Assembly (NCBI RefSeq): GCF_000496835.1
Contig: NZ_KI543238.1
Coordinates: forward strand, 462,229-526,228
Source of the DNA: Thalassobacillus devorans MSP14
GTDB taxonomy: Bacteria > Bacillota > Bacilli > Bacillales > Halobacillaceae
DNA: 64,000 nucleotides
Direction: 5' to 3'
In this document: one piece after another, positions 9,284 to 16,988 of the stretch
How the letters are laid out: every line of letters begins with the position of its first letter
Numbering within the stretch: the first letter of the stretch is position 1
Notes under the pieces: model-generated
What the model saw: the letters and a program-made list of their open reading frames with translations, nothing else
Told to the model about the DNA's origin: nothing
Database searches by the model: none
Program-made: the position numbers and the translations under genes

Positions 9284-10783
9284 ATGTGGCCGGTAAAAAG
9301 TAAACAAATGGTTGTTTTGTTTCTGACTTCGTTGTTATTTTTCGTTCCTTTTCAAGACTATGACACATCTCAAGTTACTGCTTCTTATGAAAATTCAGCT
9401 CTGACGGATGAACTGAACATGATACTGACCGATGAAAAATTAGAAGGAGCACTGGCAGGTATCAGTATCCGATCAGCTGAAACAGGAGAAGTGATTTATG
9501 AACATCAGGCTGATAAACGGCTGAAGCCGGCTTCTAACATGAAGCTGTTGACTGCCGCTGCAGCGTTGGAAATTCTTGGGCCCGACTATACCTTTCCAAC
9601 TGAAGTTCTCGCAGATGGAGAATTAAAGGGGAATAAGTTGCATGGGGATCTATACTTAAAAGGGAAAGGCGATCCGACATTGATGGAGGAGGACTTTGAA
9701 GATTTAGCCCGCTCGTTAAAGGAAGCCGGCGTTAAAGAAGTGAAGGGGAATGTGATAGCGGATGACAGCTGGTATGATGATGTCCGCTTGTCTGAAGATA
9801 TTTCCTGGAACGATGAAACGAATTATTATGCAGCTCAGGTTTCAGCACTGACTGCATCTCCTAATAAAGATTACGATGCGGGTACCGTCATTGTGGAAGC
9901 ACATCCTGCTGATACACCCGGTGAACCTGCTGAGGTGAAAGTGGTGCCGGAAAATGATTATGTAGAGGTGATAAACAAAACCAAAACTGTCCCAATGGAA
10001 CAGGAAAAAGATATTTCAATTGAACGGGAACATGGCACCAACAAGATTGTTGTAGAAGGTGAGATTCCGGTAGAAGGATATCGTTCCCGCTCCTGGGTCG
10101 CTGTTGATGAACCATCTGGGCTGGCTTTAAATCTGTTTGGCAAAGCGTTAGATAAAGAAGGTATAAAAGTGAAAGGGGAGTTGACGGTGAATGGAACGGC
10201 TCCCGGGGCTGCTGAATTGCTTGCATCTAAACAGTCGATGCCATTGGAAGAGCTGTTAATCCCATTCATGAAACTAAGCAATAATGGACACGCGGAAGTT
10301 TTAATAAAAGAGATGGGAAAAGTCGTTCATGGAGAAGGTAGTTGGGAAAAAGGGCTGGAAGTAGTGGAAGATGTCCTCACGGATATCGGTGTGGACGCAA
10401 GTACGTTACGGTTGCGGGATGGTTCCGGTATGTCTCATGTAAATATGGTACCTGCCCATGAAATCTCAGAACTATTGTACCAGGTAAGAGATAAAGAATG
10501 GTTTCCTGCTTATTTAGCCTCACTTCCTGTGGCCGGGAACAGTGAGCGGTTTGTCGGAGGAACACTCCGTTACCGGATGAACGACACACCAGCAGAAGAC
10601 AACGTCAAGGCGAAGACCGGTTCCTTGACTGGAGTAACCTCATTGTCCGGATATGTGACGAGCAAGGATGGGAAAGAGTTGATTTTCGCTGTCGTATTGA
10701 ATAATTACCTTGGTTCCGTCCAGAATCTTGAAGATGAGATTGCTATTACACTGGCTGAACATGAATTCAGCACAGAAGAATAA
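9284..10783 (+). CDS. dacB: D-alanyl-D-alanine carboxypeptidase/endopeptidase (PBP4 type, peptidase S13)
   Basis: A 499-aa penicillin-binding protein that trims or cleaves peptide cross-links of peptidoglycan outside the membrane. A signal sequence or anchor occupies residues 6-24 (MVVLFLTSLLFFVPF). The three active-site motifs of the serine acyl-enzyme family are present: SNMK (SxxK) near residue 85, SNN (SxN) near 333 and KTG near 441. The 100-300 region carries the insert typical of the S13 class. AGGAGGAGG at 9262-9270 precedes ATG 9284 with an unusually long 13-base gap; no closer in-frame start exists. Followed by its own terminator. Confidence 0.88.
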   Translation: MWPVKSKQMVVLFLTSLLFFVPFQDYDTSQVTASYENSALTDELNMILTDEKLEGALAGISIRSAETGEVIYEHQADKRLKPASNMKLLTAAAALEILGPDYTFPTEVLADGELKGNKLHGDLYLKGKGDPTLMEEDFEDLARSLKEAGVKEVKGNVIADDSWYDDVRLSEDISWNDETNYYAAQVSALTASPNKDYDAGTVIVEAHPADTPGEPAEVKVVPENDYVEVINKTKTVPMEQEKDISIEREHGTNKIVVEGEIPVEGYRSRSWVAVDEPSGLALNLFGKALDKEGIKVKGELTVNGTAPGAAELLASKQSMPLEELLIPFMKLSNNGHAEVLIKEMGKVVHGEGSWEKGLEVVEDVLTDIGVDASTLRLRDGSGMSHVNMVPAHEISELLYQVRDKEWFPAYLASLPVAGNSERFVGGTLRYRMNDTPAEDNVKAKTGSLTGVTSLSGYVTSKDGKELIFAVVLNNYLGSVQNLEDEIAITLAEHEFSTEE

Positions 10784-10786
10784 ATG

Positions 10787-10816
10787 AACGGACTCCTGTC
10801 TTTACGGAGTCCGTTT
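10787..10816 (+). terminator. Terminator of dacB
   Basis: AACGGACTCC (10787-10796) pairs with GGAGTCCGTT (10806-10815), followed by a short T-rich stretch. Confidence 0.8.
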
Positions 10817-10876
10817 GTTATGTTTTTTCGGAGGATACTCCTGACAAACATGATACCATTTAATCCATATCTAAAC

Positions 10877-10915
10877 GTCGATGCTGGAATGTGGTGTCCA
10901 GTATCGACGCTTTTT
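10877..10915 (+). terminator. Second terminator-like hairpin, leading into the 21-bp array
   Basis: GTCGATGCTGGA (10877-10888) pairs with TCCAGTATCGAC (10897-10908, one G-T pair), then GCTTTTT. Its 3' arm contains the first TCCAGTA unit of the phased repeat array. Confidence 0.6.
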
Positions 10916-11059
10916 GTCTAGTATTCGTTAGAAGTGTCTAGTAAAAAATTGAAAATGTCTAGTATTTTCCTCACTATGTCCAGTAAACTTTAGAAAAAGT
11001 ATAGTAACCGAGCTGCCTTGTCTAGTACTTGGCCATGCTATCTAGTAAAGAACAGAAAA
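10895..11059 (+). repeat. Eight TGTCTAGTA-type motifs phased every 20-21 bp
   Basis: Motifs begin at 10895, 10915, 10935, 10956, 10977, 10998, 11019 and 11039: spacings 20, 20, 21, 21, 21, 21, 20. Four are exact TGTCTAGTA (10915, 10935, 10956, 11019) and the others differ at one to three bases (TGTCCAGTA twice, AGTATAGTA, TATCTAGTA). The 11-12 bases between motifs are not conserved, so this is not a simple tandem duplication. The mix of 20 and 21 excludes a constant reading frame. It fills most of the gap between dacB and the leftward symporter gene and lies just past that gene's stop. Confidence 0.8.
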
Positions 11060-11086
11060 AGCATAAATGAGCCTCATGAAATAGGA

Positions 11087-12322
11087 TTACGCAGCTGGAT
11101 CGGAATCTGCTTCCTCATTGCGGTCGATGACAGCGGAGCCGACAATATCTCCTAAAACGTTCGAGGCAGTGCCGGCCATGCCGATCAGAACATCCACCCC
11201 GGCAATCAATGCGACAATTTCAAGCGGCAAATTGAACAGGCTGAGTACGGCTGCCAGCGTAACCAGTCCAGCGGCTGGAATTCCAGCTGTCCCGATTGAC
11301 AGCAGTGTTCCGACTAATACAATGGTAAGAAAGTCCATGACAGACAAGTCAAGGCCAGTGATATTGGCGGCAAATACGATGGATACTCCCATCCGCAATG
11401 CCCCGCCGTCTGAATTGAATACAGCTCCGATGGGCAGGGAAAAATTGGCTGTCCGCTCGGATATACCTGCTTTTTTAGCTGATTCAATTGCAACAGGAAG
11501 AGAAGCGATACTGCTGGATGTAAAAAATGCAGTAAAATAAGCTTCTTTCGTTTGTATGAAAAAGTCCTTGATACTGACTTTTGCAAACTTGAGAAAACCT
11601 GTGTAGATGAACAGCCACAACAGGATCACTCCAAGATAAAATACCCCGGTAAACGCCAGCAGCGATTGGAAAGTCTGCCAGCCCTGGCTCCCGAAAGAAG
11701 AAGCACTAATCGCGAATATTCCAATTGGAGCATAGAGAAGAATTCCTTTTAACAGTAAAAAGAATAACTCATTGGCAGCAGAAAAGACCCGGTGCAATGT
11801 TTCCCCTGCATCACGCAGGTCGACTTTATCGGCGAATCTCATCCTGGCCATTCCTAAGCCGATGATGACGGCCAAGAAAAGAATCCCCATCAGCTCTCCC
11901 GATGCGAAGACCTGGAAGATATTGTCCGGGACAATATTCAGTAATACATCCGAAAAACCTGGGGTTTCGGGCTTTTCTACCTGGGCGTCAGGTAACGAAA
12001 GCTGAGAACCTGGATTGATCCATAATGCTAGAGCTACTCCTATGACAACCGCGGCTCCTGTTGTCAGTCCGTAGTAGACGAGCAATTTGCCGCCCAGGCG
12101 ACCTAAATGTTTTGGATTCATCTGGTTGATAGCCAGGACGACGGTCAGGAAAATCACCGGAATTGCAATCAAGTTTAATAGGTTGATAAGTATCGTACCG
12201 AGCGGTTTCAATACTTCCGCCTGCTGTCCGAATACGACCCCCACAGCAATACCAAGCAGGAAACCGATTGTCATTTTTAGAATGAATGAAGAATGTTTGT
12301 ATGTATGCCATATTTTTTGCAT
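11087..12322 (-). CDS. Dicarboxylate/amino acid:cation symporter (DAACS family)
   Basis: A 411-aa secondary transporter of the GltP/DctA family that imports glutamate, aspartate or C4-dicarboxylates with Na+ or H+. About eight membrane segments plus two re-entrant loops: the serine-rich hairpin SSSIASLPVAIESAKKAG near 264-281, the NSDGGALRMG segment near 304 and the substrate-binding AGVDVLIGMAGTASNVLGD near 373. ATG 12322 follows a weak AGTGAGGTCA site. Whether it is glutamate- or dicarboxylate-specific is not decided. Monocistronic; its 3' end faces the phased repeat array. Confidence 0.88.
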   Translation of the reverse strand: MQKIWHTYKHSSFILKMTIGFLLGIAVGVVFGQQAEVLKPLGTILINLLNLIAIPVIFLTVVLAINQMNPKHLGRLGGKLLVYYGLTTGAAVVIGVALALWINPGSQLSLPDAQVEKPETPGFSDVLLNIVPDNIFQVFASGELMGILFLAVIIGLGMARMRFADKVDLRDAGETLHRVFSAANELFFLLLKGILLYAPIGIFAISASSFGSQGWQTFQSLLAFTGVFYLGVILLWLFIYTGFLKFAKVSIKDFFIQTKEAYFTAFFTSSSIASLPVAIESAKKAGISERTANFSLPIGAVFNSDGGALRMGVSIVFAANITGLDLSVMDFLTIVLVGTLLSIGTAGIPAAGLVTLAAVLSLFNLPLEIVALIAGVDVLIGMAGTASNVLGDIVGSAVIDRNEEADSDPAA

Positions 12323-12453
12323 GATTTGACCTCACTTTCATGTAGATAGTTAAAGTATAACAGGAAGTGAGGGGCACGATTAGGCAATTAGCATTATTTT
12401 TAATAATGTAAGTGTTTTCATTGTAAGAATAAAATAAAAAGTCAGAAAATACA

Positions 12454-12482
12454 TTGACATTCTTCCAAGCATCTTGTAAGGT
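12454..12482 (+). promoter_or_regulatory. Candidate promoter of the S-box leader
   Basis: TTGACA at 12454-12459 is a perfect -35. At 17-bp spacing the -10 would be TAAGGT (12477-12482), which is poor; TAGAAT at 12482-12487 is better but 22 bp away. The position just before the riboswitch makes a sigma-A promoter here likely. Confidence 0.45.
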
Positions 12483-12508
12483 AGAATTTAACTTAATTAC
12501 GGAAAACA

Positions 12509-12625
12509 TCCTTATCGCGAGCAGGGGAGGAATTTGGTCCCGTGAACCTGCAGCAACCTGTTATTTTCTTTGGGAAAATAATAAGGTGCTACGTCCAACA
12601 GACGCTGTTGTCTGAAAGATGAGGA
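12509..12625 (+). promoter_or_regulatory. SAM-I (S-box) riboswitch
   Basis: P1 is TCCTTATC (12509-12516) with GATGAGGA (12618-12625). Conserved S-box blocks follow in order: GAGCAGGGGAGGAA, TTGGTCCCGTGAA, GCAGCAACC, a hairpin, AAGGTGCTACGTCC, and CTGAAAGATGAGG. The 3' P1 strand continues as GAGGAAGAG (12621-12629), which is exactly complementary to CTCTTCCTC (12636-12644) in the terminator arm. This gives the classical switch: SAM bound, P1 and terminator form; SAM absent, the antiterminator forms. It controls the symporter gene at 12787. Confidence 0.93.
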
Positions 12626-12629
12626 AGAG

Positions 12630-12660
12630 AAAAGCCTCTTCCTCCGGGAGAGGCTTTTTC
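12630..12660 (+). terminator. S-box expression-platform terminator
   Basis: AAAGCCTCT (12631-12639) pairs with AGAGGCTTT (12649-12657), then TTTTT. Its 5' arm is the part sequestered by the antiterminator. Confidence 0.92.
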
Positions 12661-12786
12661 TATATTAAAAGGAAGGTTTTCTTAACATCAAAAGGATATT
12701 TATTGGCTTTAAACTTACTAAACTGATAAATATAATCAGGTTTATGGTTGCCATGAAGGTAACATTATTTTAAAGGAGGATGAAGA

Positions 12787-14403
12787 ATGACAACAGTAGG
12801 ATATTGGTTCATCGGTTTTGCTTTGGCTTATACGTTCTTTTTGATTTTTATGAGCCAGCTTGGGATGAGGCGGGCGAAAGACGGGAATGGCTTTTTTGTA
12901 GGAGGACGCGGGTTCAATACCCTGTTTGTTACCGTGTGTATTACCGGTTTGTTTTCTGGATCGTCGTACATAGCGATTCTGGAGCTCAGCTATCTGACTG
13001 GGGTATCGGCCATCTGGTATGGCGTTGCTGAAACACTGCATGTCCTGATTATCGCTCTGGTTTTGATTGCGCCATTCCGAAAACGGGCGTTGGTGACAAT
13101 TTCCGGACTGCTTGGTGACCGTTACGGTGAAAAAGTCCGCGGACTTGCCGGAGCGATTACCGCTTTTACTTTTCCTATGTGGTCGGTGGCTACCGCACTG
13201 GCGTTTGCGTCCGCATTGTCCGTATTTACAGGAATTTCACTGGTATTATCTGTAGCTTTAACTGCTTTATTACTATTTATATACCTGCAATTCGGCGGGA
13301 TGTGGTCTGTCGGTTTTACACAATTGAGCAACGTCGTGGTATTTTTCATGATGCTGGCGATCGGGACATACGCATTTTTTATCAACCCGGGAATCGATGG
13401 CATCCAGACATTATTCCAGGAGAGACCGAAGTATGCATCGTGGAATGCAGCTGGATTGCAGACAATCCTGGCCTGGTTCGGTACGTTCCTTTTCAATGTC
13501 ATTCTTGCCCAGGCAGCCTTTCAGATGGCCTTATCCTGTAAAACGCCGGAACAGGGTCGCCGCGGCTTGATCTACGCATCCCTGCTCGGTATTCCATTGA
13601 TTGTTGGTGCTGCGTTATTCGGGATGGCTGCAGCACAGGTTGTACCAGGCGAAACACGCGGACTGGTCGCAGTACCGCTATACTTGATGGAAACCCTGCC
13701 GGCCCCGTTAGTCGGTCTGTTCTTCTTAGGATTTTGGGCAGCCGCACTCAGTTGGGGGGCCCCTTGCCAATTCTCCGGTGCAACAAGCCTTGGCCGTGAT
13801 GTCGGAAAAGCTTTGAATCCAAAAGCGAGTGAGCAGCAGCTGATCAAATATACCAAATGGTCTTTACTGTTACTGACGGGGTTAATGATTGTATTTGCCC
13901 TGCTTCGCTCTGAGCAATCGGCGTGGTGGAACGTCTTCGCCTGGGTAACACGGAACTCGGCGACATTCGCACCGGTTGTTGCGGCAATTTTCTGGCCGGT
14001 GGTCACGAAGCGGGCTGCTTTGGTCTCGTTGTTCACCGGTTCAGCATCAGGCCTGCTTTGGTATCACCTCAGCGGCTGGGCGATCAACGACTTTTTCATG
14101 AATACGCACCCGGTTTGGATCGGGATGGGGATTAACATCATTACCATTGTGGCAGTCAGTCTGATCGACAATGCAGGCAACTGGGTATGGAAAGCCTCTT
14201 TCAAAAGCGTAGGGTTCTATTCTCTGATTTCTGCGGTCGGACTTGCTATCGTCTTCATCAGCTCATTTAACTTCCTGTATGCCAATGGGCTGGCCGGCAT
14301 GGTCGGCTTGCTGATCATATCTGGCTTATTCATCACCTGTATGAATTTTATAAAAGAGAAGAAGGAAACGGTTCCCGTGACCAAACAGTGGAAGACGGGA
14401 TGA
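12787..14403 (+). CDS. Sodium:solute symporter under SAM riboswitch control, predicted methionine-related uptake
   Basis: A 538-aa SSS-family transporter with about 13-14 membrane segments; family features include GGRGFNTLFVTVCITG near 38-53 and a QLSNVVVFFMMLAIG segment near 179. GGAGGATGA stands before ATG 12787. The only local regulator is the S-box riboswitch, and the S-box regulon consists almost entirely of methionine/cysteine/SAM genes, so the substrate is inferred to be methionine, a methionine precursor or another sulfur compound. SSS proteins are otherwise known for proline, pantothenate, sugars and similar solutes. The specificity is inference; membership of the family is clear. 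Confidence 0.85.
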   Translation: MTTVGYWFIGFALAYTFFLIFMSQLGMRRAKDGNGFFVGGRGFNTLFVTVCITGLFSGSSYIAILELSYLTGVSAIWYGVAETLHVLIIALVLIAPFRKRALVTISGLLGDRYGEKVRGLAGAITAFTFPMWSVATALAFASALSVFTGISLVLSVALTALLLFIYLQFGGMWSVGFTQLSNVVVFFMMLAIGTYAFFINPGIDGIQTLFQERPKYASWNAAGLQTILAWFGTFLFNVILAQAAFQMALSCKTPEQGRRGLIYASLLGIPLIVGAALFGMAAAQVVPGETRGLVAVPLYLMETLPAPLVGLFFLGFWAAALSWGAPCQFSGATSLGRDVGKALNPKASEQQLIKYTKWSLLLLTGLMIVFALLRSEQSAWWNVFAWVTRNSATFAPVVAAIFWPVVTKRAALVSLFTGSASGLLWYHLSGWAINDFFMNTHPVWIGMGINIITIVAVSLIDNAGNWVWKASFKSVGFYSLISAVGLAIVFISSFNFLYANGLAGMVGLLIISGLFITCMNFIKEKKETVPVTKQWKTG

Positions 14404-14502
14404 TTAGAAAAACTTGGCTTATCGCCAAGTCCTTATGGCGAAAGCCTTAGTATTTTCTTATACTTTAACCCTTTAACAAAGATAAACTTTCCTAAAGTAT
14501 AA
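14402..14502 (+). repeat. GATTAGAAAAACTTGGC dispersed structured repeat, copy 1
   Basis: Begins GATTAGAAAAACTTGGC inside the symporter stop codon (TGA 14401-14403). CTTGGC-TTATC-GCCAAG is a hairpin, TGGCGAAAGCC carries a GAAA tetraloop, and TTATACTTTA (about 14459) pairs perfectly with TAAAGTATAA (about 14492). Other copies: 33988, 60537 and a degenerate one at 44989. Confidence 0.8.
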
Positions 14503-14505
14503 AAA

Positions 14506-14536
14506 AGAGAACGCGGATTTTTGATCCGCGTTCTCT
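14506..14536. terminator. Strong bidirectional terminator
   Basis: AGAGAACGCGGAT (14506-14518) pairs with ATCCGCGTTCTCT (14524-14536). A6 lies on the left and T-rich sequence on the right, serving the rightward S-box symporter and the leftward PutP-like gene. Confidence 0.92.
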
Positions 14537-14538
14537 CT

Positions 14539-15977
14539 TTAGGTTTTTTTTGATTTTTTGTTCGGGAACAGCAAACTGAATACGATACCGAAAAATGCGG
14601 CGATAAAGAATGTTGTGAATCGGGAGGTGATGATGGAGTCCAGCGGTGTGCTGATCCAAAGTACGGTGAAAACGAAGCCGGAAACAATAGTGGCGATTAC
14701 GCCGACGCCGGAATAACGTTTCCATACAAACGTGAGGATAATGGCAGGAGAGAGGGTGCCTCCTACACCAGCCCAGGCCCATCCGACAATCAAATAAAGC
14801 AACGTTTCTGAAACAAGTGCAATCGTCATACCGATTAGTCCACAAACGATGATAATAATACGGGAAGCGGTCAGTAATTGTTTTTCAGAAAGATCCAGCT
14901 TTAATGCTTTATGCAAAATGTCTTCACTGATGGAGCTTGTAACAACCATCAACTGGGAATCCGCTGTCGTAATGATTGCAGCTAAGATTCCTGATAACAG
15001 AATGCCGGCAATCCAGGCAGGCATGAGATCCATTATCATATGAGGGAGGACCGTTTCGGTATCGGAAAAGGAGCCCTGGCTGTAGATGGTGATAGCGGTA
15101 ACACCAATCATGAAAGCTCCACCATACGCAAGGAATGTCCAAAGAATGGCGACATTTCGGCCGGTCTTAACGTCTTTTTTGCTTCTTAAGGCCATGAATC
15201 TGGCACTTAACTGTGGCTGGCCGCCTAGGAATCCGAAGAACCATGAAAAATTATTGAAGAATAACAGACCGATGGCAAAGCCGGCAGCTCCTCCGAACCA
15301 GGCGTCGTGATTGGGACCGGCTTCTACTAACGCCGAAGAAATCGATAGGTCATTCGTGCTGATATAAACGAGTGCGACAATTGGCAAGGCGACAAGGGTA
15401 ATCAGCATCATGACGCTTTGAATCATATCTGTCCAAACGACTGAAATAAAACCTCCGGTAAAAGCCAAACCTATGACTACGATCGTAGCCAATACCACAC
15501 CTGTCGTTTCATTCAATCCGAAAGTAGTGAAAAGCATTTTTCCTGCGCCTGCAACTTGAGCGCTTAAATAAAACATAAGGAAGCTGCTGATCAATATTGT
15601 TGCGAACCAGCGAATCAAATTCGCCTGGGCGCCGAAGCGGGCTGCCAAATAATCTGGAAGTGTCAATACATTGTATTTATCGCGTTCTTCCATGAACTTT
15701 TTCGCAAGGAATAACCACGAAAAAATAATACCAAGCGCAATTCCTGCTGCTACCCAGATACCAGATAACCCTGTGGCAAACACGAATCCCGTGTAACCAA
15801 GGAGCAGCCAGGCTGATTCGCCTGTCGCACGTTCGGAAAATGCGAGTGCCCATCCAGGAAGTTTTTTCCACCTAATAGAAAAGCAGAGTGGTCAAGTTTC
15901 GTCCTGCTGAAATAATAACCGATTCCCAGGATAACGAGACAATACAGGATGAATTCGACAATAATGATATTATTCAT
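14539..15977 (-). pseudogene. PutP-like sodium:solute symporter, split by a -1 frameshift at A AAA AAC
   Basis: The first frame (15977-15750) encodes MNNIIIVEF through LLGGKN, then goes out of phase; the second frame (from 15861 to 14539) continues LPGWALAFSER and then a normal SSS protein. Together they give a 479-aa PutP-type Na+/solute symporter, close to the usual length. The switch point is GGA AAA AAC TTC on the minus strand (15869-15858): shifting back one base after AAC yields CTT CCT GGA TGG, restoring the family motif GGKNLPGWALAFSER exactly. Explanations: loss of one C (AAACCTT to AAACTT), a sequencing error, or -1 ribosomal slippage. Third gene of a leftward operon with the oxidase and the OCD enzyme, 28 bases after the latter. 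Confidence 0.75.
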
Positions 15978-16005
15978 CTAATCTCCCCTTTATAAGTATC
16001 GCCCT

Positions 16006-16965
16006 TCATAATGTCAGCGAGGTGCCGATTTTTTTCTGTTGGGCCTTTTGATAGATGTAGTGTGCTGAGACCGCATCAAACAGGCCCATTCCAGTTGATT
16101 TGAACAGGACAGTTCTATCGCGTTCGATTGATTGGACGCCAGTGACTACTTTTGAAAAAGGAATGACTTGAGAGGGGTGGAGCCACTTCTGTTCCAGAGG
16201 TTGCGCAATATCACCAGATTCCTGGATGGCATCAGTGCTATCTATATATACATTATCGATCAGCCGGTAGACGGCTTGCGGGAATTCGCGCATATCGGGA
16301 CGGAAAGAGCCGATACCAATTAACAGTTTTCCTTTTAATAGCTCTTCCTCATCCGGCAAAACCGGAAGACTGGATGAAGTGGCCGTAATAACCACTTCAC
16401 TTTTTTCCACGGCATCTGCGGCCGAGTGGTGGATGCTGATTCTGATATGCTCCCCCAGTTCCTTTTGTAGTTGATCAACAAAATCTATCATGCGAGCTTT
16501 GGAGCGGTTGAACAGATGGATATGATTGATATTCCGTTCGGCACATGCTGCCAGGGCCTGGTAAAAACCTTGCGTGCCAGTCCCGATGATGGCCAGGCTG
16601 GTGACATCTGGTCTGCTCAAATGCCTGATGGCTGAACCCCCAATTGCCCCTGTTCGAAGGGCAGTCAAAATGGTGCCATTTAATATGGCAATAGGGGCCC
16701 CGGTCCTGGCATCATTCAAGGTGACCAGCCCCTGGATGGCGGGCTGGATGATATTCTTCGGATGTACAGCAACCAGTTTGGTGCCAATCACTTCCCTTGT
16801 TATACACGGCATCAATAAAAAGTCATTTGCACGATGAGAAACACGCATCCTTTCCGGCATGTGAAACTGCTTTGCTTCATATGCCTGGTAGGCGAGGTCG
16901 ACACTGTCTGTCACTTCCTTCATCGATACCGCTTGTTTTATCGCTTGTTCATTGAGATAGAGCAT
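16006..16965 (-). CDS. Ornithine cyclodeaminase / mu-crystallin family enzyme
   Basis: A 319-aa NAD(P)-dependent enzyme of the OCD family: some members convert ornithine to proline, others reduce cyclic ketimines such as pyrroline-2-carboxylate or act on alanine. The Rossmann motif IGTGTQGFYQ is near residue 130, preceded by the substrate region ALRTGAIGGSA near 106-116. ATG 16965 has GGAGG ten bases upstream; a TTG 18 bases earlier lacks a site. It lies 23 bases after the oxidase gene and 28 before the PutP-like gene, so the three genes form one leftward operon. Ketimine reductase or proline-forming activity would fit an imino-acid pathway. Confidence 0.82.
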   Translation of the reverse strand: MLYLNEQAIKQAVSMKEVTDSVDLAYQAYEAKQFHMPERMRVSHRANDFLLMPCITREVIGTKLVAVHPKNIIQPAIQGLVTLNDARTGAPIAILNGTILTALRTGAIGGSAIRHLSRPDVTSLAIIGTGTQGFYQALAACAERNINHIHLFNRSKARMIDFVDQLQKELGEHIRISIHHSAADAVEKSEVVITATSSSLPVLPDEEELLKGKLLIGIGSFRPDMREFPQAVYRLIDNVYIDSTDAIQESGDIAQPLEQKWLHPSQVIPFSKVVTGVQSIERDRTVLFKSTGMGLFDAVSAHYIYQKAQQKKIGTSLTL

Positions 16966-16988
16966 ATAACTAGAACCTCCCAACTTTA

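Noticed and set aside
10895-11059. CRISPR array reading of the phased repeats
   Set aside because: The conserved unit is only 9 bp with 11-12 bp spacers, and no cas genes are present.
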